Positions 58,188 through 64,000 of a stretch of DNA of 64,000 bases are shown one piece after another. Under the pieces are notes generated by a model. The model ran no database searches and was not told where the DNA came from. It worked only from the letters and a program-made list of their open reading frames with translations. The translations under genes were made by a program, and so were the position numbers. This DNA comes from Bacteroidota bacterium. GTDB lineage: Bacteria > Bacteroidota > Bacteroidia > Bacteroidales > Paludibacteraceae. Positions within the stretch are counted from its first letter, which is position 1, and each line of letters opens with the position of its first letter. Location: contig JAFNAS010000008.1 in the NCBI GenBank assembly GCA_017860295.1, forward strand, positions 80,727 through 144,726, in the 5' to 3' direction.

Positions 58188-59588
58188 TTATTTTTCTTTC
58201 AGTTCGGTTAAGCGAGCCTGCAAATAGAGTTTTTGCGGTTTTCCTAATAATCCGTTTACCTGTCGTTCGAGACGTAATATTTCGGGTTGAATCTTACTCT
58301 TTTCTTCTGCAGATTCTGCTGTACTATAGAGCGTTCGTTGTTTGTTCAGTTCGTCTTGCAACTGTTTCTGCTCTTTTTCCAGCGAATCGGCCTGTTGATA
58401 GAGCGCGCGGGCTGTTTCGCTTTTAAACTGATCGATAGAGGTGTAGCGAATCGTATCGTTGATCTGAAACTCCATAGCCGGTTTTACCGAAGCTGATGAT
58501 TCCGGTTCCGGGGTGTTATGAATGGTTGATTTGACGTTTTTTCCTCTTCGGTAGCTTTTCAGTTGCGCAGCGAGTCGCAAATAATCGCTATCGGTTGTTT
58601 GTATCAGCCGTTTTTCCGCATTGGTCAGGTATTTGTAGATCATCACTTTTCCTTCGGGCTGATTGCGGTCGGTGGCAAACCATCCTACATTATTGATTTC
58701 GTCGACCACCATCAGGTAATCATTTGCTGTGGAGTTGAACGGAAAGCCCATATTTTGAGGAGCGTAATAGTTGTTGTCTTTCGAGTTGAAACGGGTGATA
58801 AAAAGGTCGTAGCCTCCTACCGAATTGGCTCCTTGTGCTGCAAAATAGAGGGTGACGCCGTCGGACGATACGAATGGATAGTTGATTGTTGTTCCGATAC
58901 CATTTACCATATCGCTCAATGGGGTAGGGTCGCTCCATGAATCGATCATCTGAAAGGTGCCGTATAGTCCCAACCGATGTCTCAGGCTGTCGGCAAAGAT
59001 TATCCGGTCGCCGCGTTGCGAACGATAGGCCAAGGCTCCTTCCGGTGCATTCTTGTGAATTTGTTTGGTTGGAATAATGGTTCCGAGGTCTTTGCCCATG
59101 GAATAATATTTGTAAAAGTCTTTTTTAGTAGCCTGCAGACTATCGACAATTGTAATGGCTTCGACATGTTGCATCAATTGAGCTCCAATTTTCGCTTTAA
59201 CCAACAACTTGTTGAGTTTTGCCGTTTCAACCGGATTCGTTTTGAACAACGTCAGCCCTTTCTCAATAACCGAAACTGCTTCGTCGAAATAGTATTGTTC
59301 GTAATAAAGCTCGCTCAAAAGAGGGTAGGCGGCGCCGATTTTTTTGTTTACCGCTATTTGCAACGCTTTGATTGCTTCATCCTTGTTGCCGAGCTTGTCC
59401 TGACATAGCCCATACCCATAGTTGGCTGCACCATCATTAGGTCTCTTTTTTAAGATAGCAGAGAATATATGCGATCCTTCGGAATAGCGTTGATTGTTAA
59501 TCAGAATTTGTCCTTCGGCAATGGTTTGCGCATGGATGGCCAGTGAAAAAAAGAAGAATGTCAGAGCGAGAATTGAATGTCGTTGCAT
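58188..59588 (-). CDS. TPR and PD40 (WD40-like) exported protein
   Basis: A 466-residue exported protein: signal peptide MQRHSILALTFFFFSLAIHAQ, TPR-like helices at 22-165 (EGSHIFSAILKKRPNDGAANYGYGLCQDKLGNKDEAIKAL), then a WD40-like PD40 propeller at about 185-320 (INYPFVSSDGVTLYFAAQGANSVGGYDLFIT), and a C-terminal coiled coil (395-466, QADSLEKEQKQLQDELNKQR). The plan recalls PorE/PorW-type envelope proteins of Bacteroidota, but the OmpA-like domain of PorE is absent. Its position before tilS recurs in Bacteroidales. Function unknown. Confidence 0.78.
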   Translation of the reverse strand: MQRHSILALTFFFFSLAIHAQTIAEGQILINNQRYSEGSHIFSAILKKRPNDGAANYGYGLCQDKLGNKDEAIKALQIAVNKKIGAAYPLLSELYYEQYYFDEAVSVIEKGLTLFKTNPVETAKLNKLLVKAKIGAQLMQHVEAITIVDSLQATKKDFYKYYSMGKDLGTIIPTKQIHKNAPEGALAYRSQRGDRIIFADSLRHRLGLYGTFQMIDSWSDPTPLSDMVNGIGTTINYPFVSSDGVTLYFAAQGANSVGGYDLFITRFNSKDNNYYAPQNMGFPFNSTANDYLMVVDEINNVGWFATDRNQPEGKVMIYKYLTNAEKRLIQTTDSDYLRLAAQLKSYRRGKNVKSTIHNTPEPESSASVKPAMEFQINDTIRYTSIDQFKSETARALYQQADSLEKEQKQLQDELNKQRTLYSTAESAEEKSKIQPEILRLERQVNGLLGKPQKLYLQARLTELKEK

Positions 59589-59891
59589 AATTCAATTGTT
59601 TGAAATAATGGATCGAGAACGGGTCTTGTTTTTGTCTGAATGCAATGTACAATGATAGAATGTTTGGAAATCAATAAAGTATATTGCTTGTCCAACCCTG
59701 TTGTATCTCCTGCAAAAATAATTCTTTTTTTAGCGGATGCACCATCCGACAAAAGAAATATTTCAGAAAAGCAATAGCTCGGACAGAATGTCTTTTGTTC
59801 TTTGCTTTTTTTGTGAATTAATATGGATTTGCATTGTCGTGAGCTAAATAAATGATACCTTTGCAAGAAAATTTTCAGTACAAATATAATT
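59589..59891. promoter_or_regulatory. Divergent intergenic region, TPR gene / ilvE
   Basis: About 300 bp between the divergent TPR and ilvE genes. The ilvE -7 box is TACCTTTG at 59856-59863 (36 nt upstream edge to ATG), with ATTG 19 nt before it (59833-59836). On the minus strand TATTTTTG (59713-59720) could serve the TPR gene. Nothing else is recognisable. Confidence 0.55.
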
Positions 59892-60911
59892 ATGGATTCA
59901 ATTAACTGGTCGGAGCTTTCATTTGGTTATATGCCAACGGACTATAATGTACGTTGTACCTATAAAGATGGCCAATGGGGAGAAATTGAAGAAACTACCG
60001 ACACCACTATTTCGTTACACATGGCAGCTACTTGTCTGCACTACGGACAGGAAGCATTCGAGGGTTTGAAAGCTTTTAGAGGTAAAGACGGCAAAATTCG
60101 CATTTTCCGTATCGAAGAAAATGCTAAGCGTCTGCAATCGACATCAGACGGTATTCTGATGGCAAAGTTGCCTGTCGATAAATTTGTAGAAGCGGTAAAA
60201 CGAGCGGTGAAATTGAATGAACGTTTTGTTCCTCCTTACGAAAGTGGAGCTTCTCTTTATATTCGTCCCTTATTAATCGGAACCAGTGCTCAGGTGGGTG
60301 TTAAACCTTCCGACGAATATCTTTTCCTTATTTTCGTCACTCCGGTAGGGCCTTATTTCAAAGGTGGGTTCCAGACTACGCCGGTGGTTATTTTGCGCCA
60401 GTTCGACCGTGCGGCTCCTCTGGGAACCGGTACTTTCAAAGTGGGAGGTAATTATGCTGCCAGCCTCGTTGCTGGTGAAAAAGCGCACGCCATGGGTTAT
60501 TCGTCGGTTCTTTATCTTGATGCCAAAGAGAAGAAATATGTGGACGAATGTGGTCCGGCCAATTTCTACGGCATTAAAAACAATACCTATGTTACTCCCG
60601 AATCGACCTCAATTCTTCCGTCAATCACCAATAAAAGTTTGATGCAGTTGGCCGAAGATTTCGGACTGAAAGTAGAACGCCGTCAGATTCCCGAAGAAGA
60701 ACTGGCAACGTTGGAAGAGGCCGGTCAATGCGGTACAGCTGCTGTTATCAGCCCTATTTCGCGCATCGACGATATTGATAAAAACAAATCGTATGTTATT
60801 TCCAAAGATGGAGCTCCGGGTCCGGTTTCTACAAAATTGTACGAACATTTACGCGCCATTCAATATGGAGATGAAGCCGATACCCACGGTTGGGTAACCG
60901 TTTTGGAATAA
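59892..60911 (+). CDS. ilvE: Branched-chain amino acid aminotransferase
   Basis: A 339-residue fold-type IV PLP aminotransferase of the BCAT family, carrying out the last step of Val, Leu and Ile synthesis and the first of their breakdown. YGQEAFEGLKAFRGKDGKIRIFR, SLYIRPLLIGTSAQVGV, GTFKVGGNYAASLVAGEKAHAMGY (PLP lysine in FKVGGNYA), and VDECGPANFYG are family motifs. Length matches the eukaryote-like BCAT subgroup. It stands alone with its own promoter and terminator. Confidence 0.94.
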   Translation: MDSINWSELSFGYMPTDYNVRCTYKDGQWGEIEETTDTTISLHMAATCLHYGQEAFEGLKAFRGKDGKIRIFRIEENAKRLQSTSDGILMAKLPVDKFVEAVKRAVKLNERFVPPYESGASLYIRPLLIGTSAQVGVKPSDEYLFLIFVTPVGPYFKGGFQTTPVVILRQFDRAAPLGTGTFKVGGNYAASLVAGEKAHAMGYSSVLYLDAKEKKYVDECGPANFYGIKNNTYVTPESTSILPSITNKSLMQLAEDFGLKVERRQIPEEELATLEEAGQCGTAAVISPISRIDDIDKNKSYVISKDGAPGPVSTKLYEHLRAIQYGDEADTHGWVTVLE

Positions 60912-60932
60912 TTTCTATTTTATAATACGAAA

Positions 60933-60967
60933 AGCATCGCTCACCGACATGTGAGTGGTGCTTTTTT
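60933..60967 (+). terminator. ilvE terminator
   Basis: AGCATCGCTCAC (60933-60944) pairs with GTGAGTGGTGCT (60951-60962, one G-T and one mismatch), followed by T6. Confidence 0.85.
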
Positions 60968-60994
60968 CCGTTTCATTCCGACCTTTCTTTGTAT

Positions 60995-62431
60995 ATGCTC
61001 TTCAATTCGATAGATTTTGCCTTCTTTTTCTGCATTGTTTTCTTTCTTTACTGGTTTCCGTTCCGTAAATCACTGAAAGGTCAAAACTGGTTGCTGATGA
61101 TTGCCAGTTACTATTTCTACAGCTGTTGGGATGTTCGTTTCCTTTTGCTGCTGGCAGGCTCTACCTTTTTGTGTTATCTGTCCGGGTTGCAAATTTACCA
61201 CGCTTCTAATCCGCGTATAAAGAGACTTTGGTTGTGGTCGGGTGTCGCCCTCAATATCGGTTCGTTGGGCTTTTTCAAATACTACAATTTTTTTGCCGAA
61301 TCGTTGTCCGGTTTATTGCATACCGTCGGGTTTGCTACCGAAATCTCTTCGCTCAACATTATTCTCCCTGTCGGCATTTCGTTCTATACGTTTCACGGCC
61401 TCTCCTACATTTTCGATATCTACAACGACCGGCTCAAACCGACACGCAATCTGATTGATTATTCGTTGTTTGTTTCGTTCTTCCCGTTGCTGATTGCCGG
61501 ACCCATCGAACGGGCTACGCACCTTTTGCCGCAGGTATCGCGTCCGCGCGAATTCAACTACGACCGCGCGGTGGACGGATTGAAACAGATCTTGTGGGGA
61601 TTGTTCAAAAAAATGGTGATTGCCGATAACTGTGCGCAGTATGCCAACCAGATTTTTACCCATTCCGAAGCCTATTCGGGCAGTACGTTGGTCGTAGGCG
61701 CCGTCTTTTTTGCCATTCAGATTTACGGCGATTTCTCGGGTTACACCGATATTGCGTTGGGAACGGCGCGTTTGTTGGGTTTCGAACTGTTGCGCAACTT
61801 TGCCTATCCCTATTTCTCTCGCGATATGGCCGAGTTCTGGCGTCGCTGGCATATTTCTCTTTCATCGTGGTTTCGCGACTATCTCTACATCCCGTTGGGC
61901 GGAAGTCGGGGCGGCATGTGGATGAAGATTCGCAACACGTTTATCATTTTTGTGGTAAGTGGTTTTTGGCATGGCGCCAACTGGACGTTTATTGTCTGGG
62001 GTGCACTCAATGCACTGTTTATGATGCCGCTGGTGGTGTTTAAAATGAACCGGAATCACATCGATATTGTGGCCAAAGGAAAGAGTTTACCTTCATTGCG
62101 CGAAGCCGGTGAGATGTTGCTGACTTTTGTGCTGGCCGTTTTTGCCTGGATCTTTTTCCGGGCCGAAGATATGAACCACGCTTTTTCTTACCTGAGCGGG
62201 ATATTCGATGCCTCCTTGTTTGTGTTGCCGCAGGTGTGGCCCTGGTTGACGATTGTCTGCGTGATTTTCTTTTTTGTCGTCGAGTGGAGCGGAAGGGAAC
62301 ATTCGTATGCGCTGGGTGGTGTGGGCAACAACTGGCATAGTGTGTGGCGTTGGAGTTTTTATTACGCTATTTTTATTGTCATCATCCTGTTCCGTGGTAG
62401 CGGTCAACAGTTTATTTATTTTCAATTCTAA
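60995..62431 (+). CDS. MBOAT family O-acyltransferase (AlgI-like)
   Basis: A 478-residue polytopic membrane protein with about eleven hydrophobic segments. The MBOAT core is seen in PVGISFYTFHGLSYIFDIY, GDFSGYTDIALGTARLLGFELLRNFAYPYFS, EFWRRWHISLSSWFRDYLYIPLGG and FWHGANWTFIVWG (active-site His). This is the AlgI/PatA/DltB type that moves acyl groups across the inner membrane onto exported polysaccharides. The next gene is an SGNH/AlgJ-like partner. ATG at 60995 is used; TTG at 60989 is also in frame. Only about 30 bp separate it from the ilvE terminator, and no clear promoter is seen. Confidence 0.92.
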   Translation: MLFNSIDFAFFFCIVFFLYWFPFRKSLKGQNWLLMIASYYFYSCWDVRFLLLLAGSTFLCYLSGLQIYHASNPRIKRLWLWSGVALNIGSLGFFKYYNFFAESLSGLLHTVGFATEISSLNIILPVGISFYTFHGLSYIFDIYNDRLKPTRNLIDYSLFVSFFPLLIAGPIERATHLLPQVSRPREFNYDRAVDGLKQILWGLFKKMVIADNCAQYANQIFTHSEAYSGSTLVVGAVFFAIQIYGDFSGYTDIALGTARLLGFELLRNFAYPYFSRDMAEFWRRWHISLSSWFRDYLYIPLGGSRGGMWMKIRNTFIIFVVSGFWHGANWTFIVWGALNALFMMPLVVFKMNRNHIDIVAKGKSLPSLREAGEMLLTFVLAVFAWIFFRAEDMNHAFSYLSGIFDASLFVLPQVWPWLTIVCVIFFFVVEWSGREHSYALGGVGNNWHSVWRWSFYYAIFIVIILFRGSGQQFIYFQF

Positions 62432-62436
62432 CGCGT

Positions 62437-63525
62437 ATGATGCAGCCACAAATGAAACATTTTTTGAGGAAGTTCCTGCTGTTTACCTCTCCGATACTTC
62501 TGCTCTGGATAACGGAGGCTTTTATATTGCCGCCTAACTTCTTTACCTACCGTTTGTGGGAGAGTTTGCGTTACTCGAGTCAGATTCCCCGCGTGGGACC
62601 GTTTTATCCGAACATTACGCTCGATATGACCGAACAAGGTGATCTGGGTCATCATACGGCCAATGCAATGGATAAAAAGGTGGTGTGGAAGACCGACGAG
62701 TGGGGGTTTCGGAACGATCGGTTTATTGCCGATCCCGATGTGCTGATTATCGGCGATTCGTTTGTGGCCGGTACCGGGCTGAGTCAGGATCAGACGCTGA
62801 CGGCCCGACTGACGGCGCTGACGGGAGGTAAACTGAAGATCTACAACATGGCCCCTTCCTCGCTCGACGATATGATCTATTTGATGAAAAACGGCATCAT
62901 GCACAAACCGAAACTGCTGATCTTTTCAATGGTGGAACGCAGTGTGCCCAAGCCGGTGACGGGCCATTTGAGTCGTCCGTTCGACGTGAATACGGCATCG
63001 TATAATGTGAAGCGAAAACTCTACGGACTGACGGGCTTCGATGCGTTTTACGACCGTCTGACCCGCTTCTACGACATCCGCTGGGCTCAGGCACGCATCA
63101 ACAAACAACAAGGCTCCGGTTTGATCTCTCCGGTCGATCATCACATGTTGTTTTTGCAGGGCAAAAAGGCGGTGGCCAAAGCCGATGCCCGACTTAAATC
63201 GGTGACCCGTGCCCTGATCTCGTACAAGCAGTATTGCGACGCACAGAAAATCGACTTCCTCTTTTTGCCCATGCCCAACAAAGAGACGGTTTATTACGAT
63301 CTGGTACCGTTTCCATCGCAACCCGATCTGCTTTTCCGGCTCGACTCAGCTTTGAGTCAACAGGGAATCACCACGCTCAATCTGCTGCCGCTCTATAACA
63401 ACGAACGCCGCAAGGGTGCGTTGCTCTACCACCCCGACGATTCGCACTGGAACGGTTACGCCACACAACTGGTGGCCGCCGAAATCAAAAATTATCTGGA
63501 TAAGTGCCGGTTATTTGTTCGGTAG
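62437..63525 (+). CDS. SGNH/AlgX-AlgJ-like O-acyltransferase partner
   Basis: A 362-residue protein with an N-terminal membrane anchor (about 10-28, FLLFTSPILLLWITEAFIL) and an extracytoplasmic SGNH-like domain: WGFRNDRFIADPDVLIIGDSFVAGTGLSQ carries the GDS nucleophile, and DDSHWNGYA near the C-terminus carries the catalytic Asp-x-x-His. This matches AlgJ/AlgX-type acetyltransferases that work with an AlgI-type MBOAT to O-acetylate a polysaccharide. It starts 5 bp after the MBOAT gene, so both are one operon. Start may also be the Met at 62452. The glycan target is unknown, as no synthase genes are near. Confidence 0.88.
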   Translation: MMQPQMKHFLRKFLLFTSPILLLWITEAFILPPNFFTYRLWESLRYSSQIPRVGPFYPNITLDMTEQGDLGHHTANAMDKKVVWKTDEWGFRNDRFIADPDVLIIGDSFVAGTGLSQDQTLTARLTALTGGKLKIYNMAPSSLDDMIYLMKNGIMHKPKLLIFSMVERSVPKPVTGHLSRPFDVNTASYNVKRKLYGLTGFDAFYDRLTRFYDIRWAQARINKQQGSGLISPVDHHMLFLQGKKAVAKADARLKSVTRALISYKQYCDAQKIDFLFLPMPNKETVYYDLVPFPSQPDLLFRLDSALSQQGITTLNLLPLYNNERRKGALLYHPDDSHWNGYATQLVAAEIKNYLDKCRLFVR

Positions 63526-63777
63526 ATGTAATGGTAATTTGCTTTTTATCCCTGTATTTTCTCCGGAAAAGGTTATAACATTGCGAAACAAACAAAATTT
63601 TCTCATTTCACATCCATATTCTTCTCGTTTAAGGTTAGGAGGCATTTACTGCATAATAAAGCAAATATAAGATGATAATATTATCTCGCATGCCGATTGA
63701 TTACTATTGAAATTCGGTTCCCGAGGATTGGAGAAGAGTCCTATTTGTTTCGCTTAGCCATTGTTCTGTAGCATTTT

Positions 63778-64000
63778 CATCGCTCCATGCTTTGTTATCA
63801 TCCGCCAATGTTTGCCTGTCATCACTCTATGCTTTCACTCCATCGCTCTATGTTTGGTTACCATCGCCGTGTGCTTTCGCTTCATCGCCGTGTGCTTGGT
63901 TACCATCACCGTGTGCTTTCACTCCATCGCTCTATGTTTTATCATCATCGCCGTGTGCTTGACTGCAATCGCCGTGTGTTTTGTCACCATCGCTCTATGT
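63778..64000. repeat. 21-bp tandem repeat, at least 10.6 copies, running off the window
   Basis: From 63778 the motif CATCGC starts every 21 bp without a shift in phase (63778, 63799, 63820, 63841, 63862, 63883, 63904, 63925, 63946, 63967, 63988). Two unit types occur: CATCGCCGTGTGCTT and CATCGCTCTATGTTT, each followed by six variable bases; the first three copies are more diverged. Plus-strand frames are open simply because the unit has no stop. The 252 bp before it (63526-63777) hold no gene I can support. Confidence 0.9.

Noticed and set aside
59561..59866. Minus-strand frame of 101 residues in the ilvE upstream region
   Set aside because: It overlaps the start of the TPR gene and covers the ilvE promoter region; no motif or promoter supports it.
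63778..64000. CRISPR array
   Set aside because: The period is 21 bp with six variable bases; there are no spacers of 28-40 bp, no cas genes and no leader.
63787..64000. Plus-strand repeat protein
   Set aside because: The frame is open only because the repeat unit has no stop; all three plus frames are open for most of the length, so openness is no evidence.

Overview
The window reads as a chromosomal segment of a Bacteroidales bacterium (phylum Bacteroidota), perhaps near Paludibacter or Dysgonomonas; the genus is a guess from gene content. Evidence: at least eighteen genes are preceded by the Bacteroidota -7 box TAnnTTTG, three with a matching -33 TTTG 19-20 nt upstream; there is a type IX secretion C-terminal sorting domain, a Bacteroidota-type ECF sigma/FecR pair, Rho with a long Gln/Asn-rich insertion, ftsZ followed by yqeY, and many families largely confined to Bacteroidota. 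No phage, plasmid, CRISPR array or intact insertion sequence was seen.

Layout. 1-4.0 kb: the tail of an unknown gene, a DUF3467 protein, a methyltransferase, a Cys/Met-metabolism PLP enzyme, an HD hydrolase and two tRNAs (Val-GAC, Pro-GGG). 4.2-7.7 kb: an LpxH-like phosphoesterase, DUF3822, rsmD, and a CBS-domain membrane protein. 7.7-16 kb (mostly minus): lptC, a putative outer-membrane protein, coaX, rplS, yebC, envelope proteins, a T9SS cargo protein, and dnaX with an A11 slippage tract. 16.2-21.7 kb (plus): a pRiA4b-like protein behind a possible operator, an M13 peptidase, a cytidylate-kinase-like protein, a conserved lipoprotein and a NUDIX hydrolase. 21.7-30.4 kb (minus): a lipid-A-type acyltransferase, two GT2 glycosyltransferases, a polysaccharide deacetylase, nitroreductase, a large HExxH peptidase. 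30.5-35.9 kb (minus): a cysteine-rich MarR regulator with thioredoxin and ferredoxin genes, then ftsQ-ftsA-ftsZ-yqeY. 36.1-39.9 kb: an Ig-like lipoprotein, then trmD-DUF1294-argC. 40.1-44.8 kb (minus): ECF sigma, FecR and two paralogous repeat proteins, the most unusual locus here. 45-47.6 kb: a carboxylesterase flanked by two gene remnants (NVEALA-like and TAXI-like). 47.7-49.2 kb: PspC and PadR. 49.4-53.8 kb (plus): argR-GNAT-argG, a bifunctional nuclease and DUF4861. 53.9-59.6 kb (minus): radical SAM protein, rho, tilS, a TPR protein. 59.9-63.5 kb (plus): ilvE and an MBOAT/SGNH pair. From 63.78 kb a 21-bp tandem repeat runs off the end.

How the genes work together. Most are housekeeping: envelope biogenesis, division, translation and tRNA modification, and arginine synthesis (argR, argG and a GNAT with a perfect ARG box, while argC sits in a trmD operon). 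The best candidates for undescribed biology are (1) the ECF sigma/FecR locus whose STN-domain partner carries about twelve 14-16-residue repeats and a barrel-like C-terminus instead of a TonB receptor, with a second STN-less repeat protein; (2) the A11 tract in dnaX, where slippage by one base in either direction stops translation within three codons and would give a 368-369-residue gamma subunit; and (3) the cysteine-rich MarR/thioredoxin/ferredoxin operon with its own inverted repeat. All functional statements come from reading sequence and recalling families; no search was run.
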